Positions 10,507 to 21,829 are shown, counted from the stretch's first letter. The stretch: 64,000 nt of DNA from Meconema thalassinum (GCA_946902985.2 OX336393.1:135684533-135748532); one strand, 5' to 3'. The notes: generated from the sequence alone by a model not told the origin. Translations and numbers: made by a program.

Positions 10507-11109
10507 AGCGTCAATTCTAGAACTGCCAGAGTTTGTTCTGTACGTTTTTTTTTTTTTTTTTTTTTTACCATCGAACAACAAACTGGACCTCAGAAATGAA
10601 TTATTAGGTTTGCCTCTGAAGAAAAAATTACGCTTTGGTGCAGTTCCTGCGATGAATATACCTAACTAGCATCTGGCCTTACGAGAGGGAGGGGCAAGTG
10701 GGGCTGTAACCTCGGGCCCAGATTAGCTGATGGGACGGAGGCGGTAAAAGGACTTGGAGTGGACAACTTTATTTAATTTAATGTCGAAACTATTATGAAA
10801 TTTTCTGATGACACACTTCGATGTCAACACAGTATATAATAAATTACAAAGAGAACATATAATTTATTTTATAAATAACCATTGTGTTTTTCGTTTTCCG
10901 GGGAAATGGTTAAGTTGCCAGAGTCATCCATTTTATAACGTGTTAGGGTTCAAGAGTCCTTAACGTTTCTAATTCAATCTCAGAAAAAAATGACTCTTTA
11001 CTTCAAACTGTACATTTCTGAAAGGAGTGTGGGTTATTCTTATAGAGCCTTAACACGTTCAGATACAAAGCAAACTGAATTTTTAAGGCACAGTGATCAT
11101 ATCGTAAAG
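10507..11109. other. Unassigned, with a T22 run
   Basis: No coding frame or known element seen. A run of 22 T occupies 10545-10566, possibly the reverse complement of a retroposon poly(A) tail. Confidence 0.5.
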
Positions 11110-11210
11110 TTTTCCATGATTTCCCACTTCTACTTCAGGCAAATACTGGGATGGCTCCTAAATTAAGGCCACGGCCACCTCCTTCTCAATCCTCATCTGA
11201 ATTCCAACGT
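11110..11210 (+). repeat. SINE body fragment
   Basis: TTTCCCACTTC, CAGGCAAATACTGGGATGG and AAGGCCACGGCCACC match, with mismatches, the body of the tRNA-derived SINE at 59.7 kb and the related one at 51.3 kb. The tRNA head is missing. Confidence 0.7.
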
Positions 11211-11384
11211 TAGTGCAGCACTTCTACAAGACCACATTAATAACTAGAAAAAAAGGGGGGGGAAAAAGCAGTATAAAAAAAACAACTGGGGGGATTATTG
11301 CTATCCTATTCCACAAACAATTTGAAACATTATAATTGTACTATCACCTCAATACAGCGATACGCTGTTCAACAGGGGCAGGGG

Positions 11385-11549
11385 TGGCTGAGCGGCTGCT
11401 CATCAATTAAAAAATATAATTATCTGAAAAGAAAAATTTCTAGGATTATTGTCTTGTTCTGCCCACCCTAAAATCTTTATATAGGGCTGATGACCTTGAC
11501 GTTTCTATCTCGTAGGCGTATTGTAATATAATAAAATGGAATACTTCCT
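11385..11549 (+). repeat. Probable SINE with Ser/Leu-tRNA-like A box and shared tail
   Basis: GTGGCTGAGCGGC near 11385 resembles the A box of class II tRNAs. The 3' part (11487-11549), GACCTTGACGTTTCTATCTC onward to ATAAAATGGAAT, recurs at 13967-14029 with about four differences, which argues for a common retroposon tail. Confidence 0.45.
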
Positions 11550-12229
11550 TGTAACCGAACTTTTTAGGTTACAGAACGAGCATCTAGTTTTTTGTGTTGT
11601 TTGGTTGGTATTAATTATTTTTTAATTTTTATCAGATTGCCAGCCATGGCCAATTATTGGTAGGCCATCGCAGAGAATCTTGTGTCTCGTGCCTTGAGAT
11701 TCTTTGGTGGTGGTCTGCCAGTGGGTGGACCAGGTGGCTTTGGCTAATGGCAAGGTATTCTTAGGTCTTGGCTAGGTTTCCATGGGGATTGATTATTGAT
11801 AGTATAGGATGATGCCATGCAGGATGGAAGCTGGTTTGTTTTTTTGTGAAAATGTGATTAGGGAATGGTTGTGCTCTCTGGTTTTGGAGAAGAATGATGA
11901 AAGAAGAATATTAAAATATAGTGAAGAGCCCCTTTTCCTCGTGAAAATTGTTCTGGATACTGCACAACAGATGCAGAGTATGGAAGCTGGCTTTAAAAAA
12001 AATGTTACATGTTGACAATCTGGAGAAATAGAACTAATATCTGGCAAGAAGAAAGACAGAAAGAGACTTATAAGAAAACACAAGAAGAAAAGAAAGGAGC
12101 AGAGATATATTAAGTATTGTGAGGGACTTTTAGCCAATGGAAACCTGTTATATTTTTTTGGACAAACAGGTATTATTAGTTTTGATTGCCAGAGATTAAC
12201 CTGAAGAAGAATCATTCTTGTTATGTGTG
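11550..12229. other. Unassigned AT-rich sequence
   Basis: No convincing gene. Short antiparallel frames exist near 11800-12200 but lack family motifs or consistent coding character. Confidence 0.5.
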
Positions 12230-12234
12230 TGTCT

Positions 12235-13853
12235 AGTATCTACTATATAAAGCTCCAATACCACTCACTCACTGATTCATTCATCATGAAATCTCAGAAA
12301 CCACCGAACGGATTGGGATGAAATTTGGTATGCCGCTTCCTCAAGGGCCGCAAACGCGCAGTAAGAAAGAATTTTTGGATATTCAGGTTTTAAAGGGGTA
12401 GACCTGCATTTCATTGAATAGCAATATCCCCCCGATTGGTTTCGTTGGGGGATGTTATACTCGGCATATAAACTCATCATTAAAAATAAGAAGACACGTG
12501 TCTGAGGGTTTTTCGATGTGGTGTATATTATGAGGTGCAAGGGGTGAAAAGTGGGGGTTGAAGAATTCCTAACGGAGCGTGTATCTCTTTAATGACATAA
12601 GCGAGGAGTTTGAAACTCAGCGGGAAAAAATCAGCATAAAATATAAGTAAATTGGTGTTTGACAGTTTTTTTTTCTTCATAAATCCAATTTAAGCGGCCC
12701 ATGGGGAGGGGTGAAATTCTGGAGGGAAAAAAACAGGTAATGTGTAAAATTGTGCATGGCCTATGTTGTAGACAATAACACATTACATCTTTTTTGTCTC
12801 TTGCTATTTCATCATACGACGAATACTTAGGGAGTTATTAATGATTTTGTACTTTTTGGCCGGAATTTACCAAGTCCCAGGAATGACATAAAAATTGATT
12901 CGAATGCTATTTCAAAAAATAGCTCTTTTTAATACTTCTATTATATTTTTCACCTCTTGTAGGGGCCGAAGCCAACATGATATTTTGATGTGTTTTTTTT
13001 TTCCCCGTCCCATGCATTTTTGGTTTCAGGTGATTGTTAAGGGGGTAGACCTGCATTTCATTGATTAGCGATATCTCCCGATTGGTTTCATTGGGGGATG
13101 TGATTCTCGGCATATGACACGTGTCTGAGGGTTTTTCGATGTGGTGTATATTATGAGGTGAAAGGGGTGAAAAGTGGGGCTTGAGGGATTCCTAACGGAG
13201 CGTGTATCTCTTAAACGACATAGGCGAGGAGTTTGAAACTCGGAGAAATCAATCAGCTTCAAAATAAATAATTAAAATAAATAGGTGTTCGGCCGTTTTT
13301 TCATAAATCCAATATAAGGGGCCTATGGGGAGGGGTGTCCGGCTCTGTGGCTCAATGGTTAGTGCGCTAGGCTTTGGCCCAAAGTGCCCCGGGTTCGATT
13401 CCCGGCCGAGCCATCAGGGATTTTAATCTCCTGAGGTTAATTCCCATGGCTCGGGGACTGGGTGTATGTGCCGTCTTCATCATCTCTTCATCCTCATTAC
13501 GACGCGCAGGTCGCCTACGGGCATCAACTAGAAAGACCTGCACTAGGCCTCACCGGAGGCCACACGATCATTCATTCATTCATTCATTCATGGGGAGGGG
13601 TGAAATTCTGGAAGAAAAATGTCCACTAAGGAAGGATTTTTGGATGTTCACTCTCATCGACCAACCAAAACTATGAAAGTTAGAAGAATGATATTTTGGG
13701 GATTTGTTTGTTGTGTGTCGAAACGGTCCACCAAGGAGGGATTTTTGGATATTCAGGTTCTAAAGGGGTGTTAACGGGGTTAAACCTGCAATTCATTAAT
13801 TAACAATATGACATGACTATGACGCGAGCGAAGCCGCGGGTACCTGCTAGTTG
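12235..13853 (+). mobile_element. Helentron-like non-autonomous repeat with internal tandem units
   Basis: It begins TACTATATAAAGCTCCAATA and ends CGAGCGAAGCCGCGGGTACC TGCTAGT without inverted repeats. Ends of this style, with a GAAGCCGCGGG palindrome shortly before CTAGT, and a head containing CCACCGAACGGATTGGGATG AAATTTGGTATG, are a pattern I associate with Helitron/Helentron-derived elements of insects. Internally a unit of about 647 bp repeats (GACCTGCATTTCATTGA at 12401 and 13048, degraded third start near 13770). The SINE at 13338-13589 sits in the second unit. No protein-coding content. Class assignment is from memory of terminal motifs. Confidence 0.5.
13338..13589 (+). repeat. tRNA-derived SINE with 13-bp target duplication
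   Basis: The tRNA-like head has an A box (GTGGCTCAATGGTTAG) and a perfect B box (GGGTTCGATTCCC). The body ends with GACCTGCACTAGGCCTC and an (ATTC)n tail. The duplication ATGGGGAGGGGTG is at 13325-13337 and 13590-13602. It is nested in the Helentron-like repeat. Anticodon-loop geometry is poor (no U at position 33), so it is not a functional tRNA gene. Confidence 0.9.
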
Positions 13854-13966
13854 GTTATAATTAAATAGTGTGTGAATTTGTAAAATGGTGTACTGTGTCT
13901 TTGTGGATTCATATTTGGCAAGTGTATCGCCTCACTACCCTGAGGGGACAAGTTTTGTAATAGTTT

Positions 13967-14029
13967 CAATGACCTTGAATTTTCTATCTCGTAGGCGTAT
14001 TGTAATATAATAAAATGGAATTCTTCCTT
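13967..14029 (+). repeat. Second copy of the 63-bp retroposon tail
   Basis: Matches 11487-11549 with about four changes. The following 14030-14550 has no recognisable gene; it includes an (ATC)n-like run near 14285. Confidence 0.6.
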
Positions 14030-14544
14030 TAGGCCGACAGAGATTTGCCTCCCAAGTTCTCTGCAGCCACTCTTTTAGTACAGTATACCGTATGGTGTCT
14101 CCTTGTCGACGCCTAAACCCTGATTATCGGAGACATGTGGATTTGCATTCCACCGTTTGCCGGACTTGGAGTGGTTTTCCATTTCAACTCCTGGTATCTA
14201 CCTCACATATCATGACCGCTTTCTTCTGAAATCCTAGCACAACCCATTCTTTGGAGCCGTAGACCATAACATTATGTCCTAGCTCGTCATCATCATCATC
14301 ATCGAAGTCCCACTCCAGTCACCAGGGTGTGGTTTCCTAGCTCGTACAGTATTTAAATAAATCGAGATGGGGGTCTCGTGCTTGGACAGTAAAATAATAA
14401 TAGTAATACAAGTATAGTAGGCTATTTAATTACAGGTCAATCATAAATGCGAGACGCGCCAGCAGAAGAGAACAATGCTCAAGAGAGCAATGTCAACGAT
14501 GAAAGTGTAGTCCTTCCAGACACAGAAATTGAGACGCACAATTG

Positions 14545-14680
14545 ACCACGGCCTTCTACTCGTATCCTAACCCCAATTACTTATAAACACAATAGTACAG
14601 CCGTCATAATGACACAGGTTATTAGACAGATTTAACACATACTCCCAAGTACATGAGGCCACTTGACCAGGGTGTTTGAA
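14545..14680 (+). repeat. Fragment of the long SINE family seen at 31.6 and 42.4 kb
   Basis: The order ATAGTACAGCCGTCATAATG, GGTTATTAGACAGATT, ACATACTCCCAAGTACATG and GGCCACTTGACC parallels the 3' half of the long SINEs (AATACAGTCATCAC ... CACACCCAAAGTACACGGGG CTACATGACC). Head and tail are lost. Confidence 0.6.
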
Positions 14681-14784
14681 ATACTGTTCCTTGTTGATTT
14701 ATTTATGAACTAAGCTAACCCAAGATAACTGGATTGGTTTAAATATTCACATTTCCAATATTCTTTTTAGATATAATTTTGATC

Positions 14785-14955
14785 CCACGGCGTAGCCGTG
14801 TTCGTTAAGTCGTGCACCATAACTGCACGGAGGTCTAAAGTTCGAATTCTGACACCGTGTCTGGTTTTCCTGAGAGTTCTCCTCACTCCCTCCAGGAAAA
14901 TGTCGGGACGGTTCATGTTGCAAGTCTTGAGGCACCTACTTCAAACCTAATTGCT
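14785..14955 (+). repeat. Degenerate tRNA-derived SINE
   Basis: A decayed B box (AAGTTCGAATTCTGAC) is followed by the shared body motif TCCAGGAAAATGTCGGGACG GTTC. Same superfamily as the SINE at 51.3 kb. Confidence 0.55.
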
Positions 14956-14976
14956 GAAATTTACAATTAGGCCTCT

Positions 14977-15318
14977 TCATTGTTTGAGCTAACCGGACCA
15001 TTTTTATCATTTATTGATAATTCATCCGCTCAAATGGAAACTACATCATATTCCCTTCGGGAATATTAAAAACCTTATTTGGATTGCCAAGGTAAGGCTT
15101 TTGTTTTTATGAAAGGGAGTTTGACTCCCGTAGCACATTGGCATGCTCGTGACGTCAATACTGCTTGTATTTTGTGTCTTGCATGGCCTTCTCAGTATGT
15201 GCTAGCCACGCGTATTGGTAGGTTTGTCTGTACCAACTGACGAGCCCAACGGCACACTGGGGCGAAACGCTGGCATTGTTTGAGCTAACCGGACCATTTT
15301 TATCATTTATTGATAATG
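14977..15318 (+). repeat. 1.15-unit tandem repeat, 299-bp period, with hammerhead-like core
   Basis: A stretch of about 43 bp (CATTGTTTGAGCTAACCGGA onward to ATTGATAAT) occurs at about 14977-15020 and 15276-15318, enclosing about 255 bp. Just before the second copy, at 15237-15271, comes CTGACGA-GCCC ... GGGC-GAAAC, the conserved core of a hammerhead ribozyme with a properly closed stem II. The expected UH at the cleavage site is not clear (GGC). Partial tandem arrangement with such a core resembles Penelope pseudo-LTRs or small retrozymes. Confidence 0.5.
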
Positions 15319-15550
15319 TTCATTCACAGTAAACATTCAGAAATATTCTAACATTAATGGATCAAAAGGTGTGAGCAATTATGTAGCTATTAACTCATAT
15401 ATATTACAAAAAGGTGCCTCAAGCAAAATATATGCGGGTGCTGCAGTGCTGTGGGAATCTCCTATGTCCGCGAGGTGATGTCACATACTGCTAGACCAAT
15501 GGCTACCTTTACTTGCGCAGAGCTCGTAACTGTACCCCCTGGGCGGTGCT

Positions 15551-16045
15551 GTGCGCGCAGCGCTCGTTAACGATGATAGACAGGAATCGGTCCGCATTGT
15601 TATTCCCAGAGGAGACAGTTGTTTTCTCGACCTGGGTTTCTCGACAAGAGCAGCCCTTAAAGAAGCTAACAGCCCAAGATCTCAGAATACCCCAGAAGTG
15701 GATGTGCTGCAATTTGGCACCAACTGCCAAAAATTGTCTATGGCTGAAAAAATCAAAGAGAGGGCAACTCTTGCTTACTATATGACCCGTGCTATTTCCT
15801 GCCTAGATCCTATAGCAGTCGCTGAGACTCCTAAGTTAGCAGAAGATAGGATCGTCAATGCCCTGGAAATTATTTGTAATCAGAAGAATTTGCTTTCTGG
15901 TGCAATGGCTGACGGCATCAAGAGCAGCTCTTCCGCACTTCTGAGACTGCCCTCCATCACTGAGCGTTTGAAGCAGTTAGACGGAAAAGAGCCACGGCTC
16001 GACGTGCTGTACTCTGAATTAGTGGCTTCAGCCAACGCCACCTAG
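15551..16045 (+). pseudogene. Unrecognised 160-residue open frame, possible gene relic
   Basis: The frame is open from after TAA at about 15525 to TAG at 16043-16045, with no ATG before mid-frame. A separate upstream frame begins with ATG 15499 (MATFTCAEL) and would need one frame change near 15530-15550 to join. The protein is soluble-looking, mildly helical, with segments such as KIKERATLAYYMTRAISCLD and LPSITERLKQLDGKEPRLD. No transmembrane segment, no metal-binding pattern, no transposase motif. Composition is clearly more coding-like and GC-richer than its surroundings. It could be a processed pseudogene, an endogenous viral fragment or part of an unknown element; I cannot assign it. Confidence 0.4.
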
Positions 16046-16784
16046 AGAATAAGGCCTCCGCGCTCGGAAGCACGCTCACCAAGAGTAGTCATTCCTCCCC
16101 GCCCTTCCAAACGATGTTTCTACTCGCAAAGAAAACTCTCATATTGTTGCACTGTACAACTGTAAATGAACACTGCATAGCCTGTGAGACTTTGAGTAGT
16201 CAGTATTGCTAAATTACCCTACCTCGTAGAATTTACCTTCTCCCTTACCTTTCATAAAATACGCTTTCCAGTAATGCTTGAACTATAAAACTCCTTCTAT
16301 ACTGAGGGAGGAAAAAGAAATAAACAGTTTCATCATAATAACAAAAAAAGGCCCATAATTATTACGATAATGATGTTTATTATGATTTTTAGAACGTTAT
16401 GAACTTATTAACCTCACTTTTAAATGAAGGGAGAAAGGCAAATATGGAAAAGAATAATTGAACAGCTGAGTCGAAAAACGATAACATTCCATTTCCAAGA
16501 GGAAAAAAGAAGGATCATCTGTCGAAACTATACGTCGCATTGAAAAATTCACCAATTGCCAATTGTAGTACTAGTAGCAAGAAGTTATGTCTCAAAATGT
16601 CATAATAGGAGTGTCACCAGTTAGCGGCTAATTAGTGATGAAATATGCTGGAACATTATCGCATTTCTTTGCATATTGTCCTTTTTCCACTCACTTGTTC
16701 AATTTTTAGTAATATTTTACTGGCGTTGGATTACAGAATATTAATTTAATTAAAAGTTTTGAATTTTGCAGGTATTTACTAAAA
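16046..16784. other. Unassigned AT-rich sequence
   Basis: No coding frame, repeat head or transposon end recognised. Confidence 0.5.
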
Positions 16785-19700
16785 TTTATCAACAACAAGC
16801 TGTACCCGGCATGCGTTGCAATGCCAATCAAAGAAAGTGTTGGCGTTGAAATTCTGTTTCTTGAAGTGCTTTTGGATACACAACATGTTAACTGCCTCTA
16901 AGCTATCATAAAATGGATTTTCTAATTTAGAACCATTCGAGGGAGCGTGCACAACAACTTTCAAAAAGTTTCATCGCTGTCACTCATTTGTTGAATCTAA
17001 TCGTACGATACCTATTGTGAAATGGATTTACTAAGTCGAAACCCTTCCCTGGCGTGTACACAATGACTCATCAATGGTTCATCGCAATCGGATGAATGGT
17101 ATATGCACGTATAGGGGTTTTTGTTTAAACGATTCGTGCGCTGTCACTCATTTGTTGAATCTACTCGTGCGCTACCTATTGAGAAATGTATTACTAAGTC
17201 GAAGCCCTTCCCTGGCGTGTACACAATAACTCATCAAGGTTTCATCGCAATTGAAGAATGTTATATGAACGCAATAGGGAATTTTGTTGAAACGCTTCGC
17301 GCGTCGTCACCCATTTGTTGCATCTACTCTTGCGCTACTTATTGTGAAATGGATTTACTAAGTCCCCTTCCCTGGCGGGTACAAAATAACTGATCAATGT
17401 TTCATCGCAATCGGATGAATAGTATATGAACGCATACCTGATTTTGTTTAAACGATTCGCACTCCGTCACTCATTTGTTGAATCTACTCGTGCGCTACCT
17501 ACTGTAAAATGTATTTACTAAGTTAGAAACCGTCACGTTAGTGTCCACAACATCTCACCCAAGTTTCATCGCTATCGTCGTTCATTTGTCGAATCTACTC
17601 GTGTGCTACCTACTGTGAAATGTATTTACTAAGCCAGAAACCTTCCTTGGAGTGTCAACCATATTTCACCCAAGTTTCACCGCTAACGGAAGAATGGTAT
17701 ATGACCTTATACGGGACTTTGTTGAAACGCTTCGCGCGTCGTCCCTCATTTGTTGAATCAACTTGTGCGCTGCATATTGTATAGGGGATTTACTAAGCCA
17801 GAAATTTTCCATGACGTGTACACAACATCTCACCCAAGTTTCATAGGTACGGACGAATGGTACATGTATGCATACGGGACTTGGTTGAAACGCTTCGCGT
17901 GTCGTCGCTCATTTTTTTATTCTACTCTTGCGCGCTACTTATTGTAATATGGATGTACTCAGCCAGAAACCTTCCCTGGAGTGTACACAACATCTCACCC
18001 AAGTTTCATCGCAATCGCATGAATGGTATGTGAACGTATACGGGACGTTGTCGAAACGCTTCGCGCGTAGTCACTCATTTGTTGAACATAAACGTGCGCT
18101 TCGTATTGTAAAATGGATTTACTTAGCCAGAAACCTTTCCTGGAGTGTACACAACAATTCACCAAACATTTATCACTATCAGACGAATGGTATATGACTT
18201 TATACGGGACTTTGTTGAAACGCTTCGCGTGTCATCGCTCATTTGTTGAATCTACTGGTGCGCTACCTATTGTAAAATGTATGTACTAAGCCAGAAACCT
18301 TCCCAGGAGTGTACACAGCATCTCACCCAAGTTTCATCGCTATTGGATGAATGGTATATGAAATTAAATGGGACTTTGTTGAAACACTTCGCGCGCCGTT
18401 GCTCATTTGTTGATTCTACTCGTGCTCTACCTATTTTTAAAGGGATTTACTAAGCTAGAAACCTTCCCTGGAGTGCACACAAAATCTCAGCCTAGTTTCA
18501 TCGCTATCGGACGAATGGTATATGAACGCAAACGTGACTTTGTTGAAATGCTTCGCGCGTCGTAGCTCATTTGTTGAATCTAATCGTGCGCTGCCTATTG
18601 TAAAGTGGATGTACTAAGCCAGAAAATTTCCCTGCAGTGTACACAACATTTTACGCAAGTTTCATAGCTATCGGACGAATGGTATATGAATGCATTCGGG
18701 ACTTTGTTGAAATGCTTCGCGCATCGTCGCTCATTTGTTGAATCTACGCGTGCGCTACCTATTGTAAAATGGATTTACTAAGTCAGAAACCTTCCTTGGA
18801 GTGTACTCAACATCTCACCCAAGTTTCATCGCTATCGGACGAATGGTATATAAATGCATTCGGGACTTAGTTGAAATGCTTCGCGCATCGTCGCTCATTT
18901 GTTGAATCTACGCGTGCGCTACCTATTGTAAAATGGATTTACTAAGTCAGAATTCTTCCTTGGAGTGTACTCAACATCTCACCCAAGTTTCATCGCAATC
19001 GGACGAATGGTATATGAACACATACGGGACTTTGTTGAAATGCTTCGCGCATCGTCGCTCATTTGTTGAATCTACGCGTGCGCTACCTATTGTAAAATGG
19101 ATTTACTAAGTCAGAAACCTTCCTTGGAGTGTACTCAACATCTCACCCAAGTTTCACCGCTATCGGACGAATGGTATACGAACACATACGGGACTTTGTT
19201 GAAATGCTTCGCGCATCGTCGCTCATTTGTTGAATCTACGCATGCGCTACCTATTGTAAAATGGATTTACTAAGTCAGAAACCATCCTTGTAGTGTACTC
19301 AACATCTCACCCAAGTTTCATCGCAATCGGACGAATGGTATATGAACACATACGGGACTTGGTTGAAATGCTTCGCGCATCGTCGCTCATTTGTTGAATC
19401 TACGCGTGCGCTACCTATTGTAAAATGGATTTACTAAGTCAGAAACCTTCCTTGGAGTGTACTCAACATCTCACCCAAGTTTCATCACTATCAGACGAAT
19501 GGTATATGAACACATACGGAACTTTGTTGAAATGCTTCGCGCATAGTCGCTCATTTGTTGAATCTACGCGTGCGCTACCTATTGTAAAATGGATTTACTA
19601 AGTCAGAAACCATCCTTGGAGTGTACTCAACATCTCACCCAAGTTTCATCGCAATCGGACGAATGGTATATGAACACATACGGGACTTGGTTGAAATGCT

Positions 19701-19910
19701 TCGCGCATCGTCGCTCATTTGTTGAATCTACGCGTGCGCTACCTATTGTAAAATGGATTTACTAAGTCAGAAACCTTCCTTGGAGTGTACTCAACATCTC
19801 ACCCTAGTTTCATCGCAATCGGACGAATGGTATATGAACGCATAGGAGACATACACACACACCCACAGACAAACTATCACGTTACATTGATTTTTATATA
19901 TATAGATTTG
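16785..19910 (+). mobile_element. Repeat element carrying a satellite-like array
   Basis: The array at 16983-19850 is enclosed by a unique head (AAGCTGTACCCGGCATGCGT near 16797) and a unique tail (ACACACACCCACAGACAAAC, then ATTTTTATATATATAGAT). That suggests internal expansion of tandem units in one mobile element rather than a free satellite array. No protein-coding gene is present; short open frames inside are by-products of the repeat. Class uncertain; Helentron-derived elements often carry internal minisatellites. Confidence 0.5.
16983..19850 (+). repeat. 164-bp tandem repeat, about 18 monomers
   Basis: The anchor CTCATTTGTTGAATCT recurs at 16983, 17147, 17310, 17470, 17580, 17745, 17908, 18073, 18238, 18402, 18566, 18730, 18894, 19058, 19222, 19386, 19550 and 19714. 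The spacing is 163-165 bp early (one shortened unit of about 110 bp) and exactly 164 bp from 18402 onward. Left monomers are divergent; right monomers are nearly identical. Each contains ACCCAAGTTTCATCGC and a GAATGGTATATGAAC block. Confidence 0.95.
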
Positions 19911-20385
19911 GCTACAGACAGAAATACAATACAATACAGTTTTATCTTGAAACATATTTAGCCGAGATTACATTGTACAGCAGGAACATAATTAACTCTC
20001 ACCAACAATTCAACTTATGAGCCTAGTGCTCTTGTAGCTTAATAGAGAATAGAGCATTGGAAATCTTCGGATTCTTAACTATTATTTTAACAGATTTTAC
20101 ATTAAAATTTTATTTTGCTACTAGAAAATTTCTTAAAGGATGTAAGTGAAGGTTAAAAAATTAGTTTAAATGGGTTTAAAAAAATCAAAATAGATTCAAT
20201 TCACATTTTGAGAGGGTTGTTTTTGAAATTACAATAGGACTAAATTTCTTAATCTCGGGAATCAATAATAAGCTTATTGACTTTCTGATTTGTATAGATG
20301 TTAAGAAATATGCTTCACCCATCTGGTACATCAGGACTGCCAAAGCTAAATCTTCAATTAATGATATAGGCTACATTAAGGTAAA
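19911..20385. other. Unassigned; short (ATACA)n near the start
   Basis: AATACAATACAATACA at about 19923-19938 resembles the tail of the CR1-group element, but no LINE sequence lies on the expected side. Remainder AT-rich, no gene seen. Confidence 0.4.
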
Positions 20386-20393
20386 ATTATGAG

Positions 20394-21075
20394 CAGGGCT
20401 AGGATTTATATGTACTAAAATGTGCCAAAATATGTACATATGTATATATATTTTAAAAATATGTACCATATAAAAAATGTCAAAATGTAATTATATTTTA
20501 TGAAATATGGACAAAAGACAAATTTATCCCCATAATACTAATTTTGTTACTTCTATAACCCACATAAATGCATTAAAAATACTGAATCTATAAATCAAAT
20601 TATCCAATTTTCTTCTATTACACTTGTCACTTGCTTTCATTCATCGATTATTCCTATTATGCCTGCTTACCATAACAGTATACCATGAAATGTTCTAAAT
20701 TTTCAAACTTGAAGCTTGTTTTCATAAGAATTGCTATCGTTACACCTACGTACTTCAGAAATCTTTCTTTTCATTACATAACTGTAAACTTGTCCTGTGC
20801 TGCCATATTTCCAGTCACTGAAAACTACAATTCTATATATTTTTATTCATAAGAGTAAAATATGTACAAATATTAGATTGAAATTTACTAAATATGTAAA
20901 ATTATTTATTGTGCATGTAGGCTATGTACTGAAGTCGTAAATATGGAGAAACATGTCAAATAAATTTGTTTAATTTGAAATAGGAAAACATAATCGATGG
21001 AGATAAGTTGATAGGATATGAATATCTGTGTAATAGAGAAATAAGTACTGTATTTATATGTAAATCCTAGCCCTG
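20394..21075 (+). mobile_element. hAT-type MITE with 8-bp target duplication
   Basis: A 682-bp AT-rich element with inverted ends CAGGGCTAGGATTTATATGT / ACATATAAATCC TAGCCCTG style (about 20 bp, one or two mismatches). The perfect 8-bp duplication ATTATGAG is at 20386-20393 and 21076-21083. CAGGG ends with 8-bp duplication are the hAT signature. No coding capacity. Repeated ATATGTAC motifs lie inside both ends. Confidence 0.9.
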
Positions 21076-21431
21076 ATTATGAGAAAGCTGAAACAGAAAA
21101 GAAGTATTGGACCAGTAAGCAGATATGTTGATTTGGACATACGTGATTTATCAAGATTAGTGTCAGTTGCTATGGGAAAATATGTTTGTCTTTCTGGTCA
21201 CAGTGTCCTTGAGGTTTCCTTGATTTTTGTTTCTACCATAATTATTAAAACTACAGCAAAAAGTACAACTTATGCGCCGAACTTGTAACGCTCCACAAAC
21301 AACGCGATTGACTACTGTTGGTCGAGCTGCCTAGCGCTGGTCAGCCAGTGCGGAGGCCTTATTATTTAGGTGGCGTTGCTTCAGCACCTTCCTCAGTTCC
21401 TGCCAAATATGATATCGCAATCTTTGTTAAA

Positions 21432-21818
21432 ATGATACTGATTTTCTATCACAGCAATGCAGCTCTAAGGAGAAGTTTCTCCCTGAACAAGGAGTGCATG
21501 ATCGTCAATCACAAAGAAGCAAGTCTGATTGGCATGCACACTGTTCAGGATGCTGTGTTGGCAGCTGGTGTTGAATAGATAACCGTGGGCAAGAGTCCAT
21601 ACAGCACGAAACTCCTACGCCGTGCTAAAGGAAGCAAAACCGTGCCAAGCCAGGAAGGAAAGGAAGTGACGGCTAAGGCGGCAGTCGAAAGAAAGGCCCC
21701 GAAAGATCTCCAGGAATTTGGCACAAAAAAAAAAAAAAAATAGAAGAATATATTGAACGACGCCCGTTCTGAAGCAGAGAAAATTGAAGAGCAGATGAGT
21801 TCCCTAGGGAAGTTTTAA
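21432..21818 (+). pseudogene. hAT-like transposase C-terminal remnant
   Basis: A frame reading SNAALRRSFSLNKECMIVN then HKEASLIGMHTVQDAVLAAG resembles the C-terminal dimerisation region of a hAT-related family in which N-x-x-x-E/R-R-S/G-F-S is conserved. TAG at 21576 interrupts it, followed by a basic, coiled-coil-like stretch, a run of 17 A near 21723 and another stop at 21741. No N-terminal zinc finger or catalytic part is present nearby. Function is lost. Confidence 0.5.
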
Positions 21819-21829
21819 ATTAATAAATC

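Noticed and set aside
13338..13412. Possible tRNA gene (A and B boxes, good T arm)
   Set aside because: Continues into a SINE body with an (ATTC)n tail and target duplication, and the anticodon loop lacks U33; the same holds for the tRNA-like heads at 31.6, 42.4, 51.3, 55.6 and 59.7 kb.
17121..18197. Several 65-90-codon frames in the tandem array
   Set aside because: They arise from the repeat unit itself and change frame with small unit-length differences; no protein family.
16983..19850. CRISPR-like periodicity
   Set aside because: The whole 164-bp unit is repeated, with no variable spacers, in a eukaryotic context; it is a satellite-type array.
19923..19938. Second CR1-group tail (ATACA repeat)
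   Set aside because: No LINE 3' UTR on the expected side; a short microsatellite is enough to explain it.
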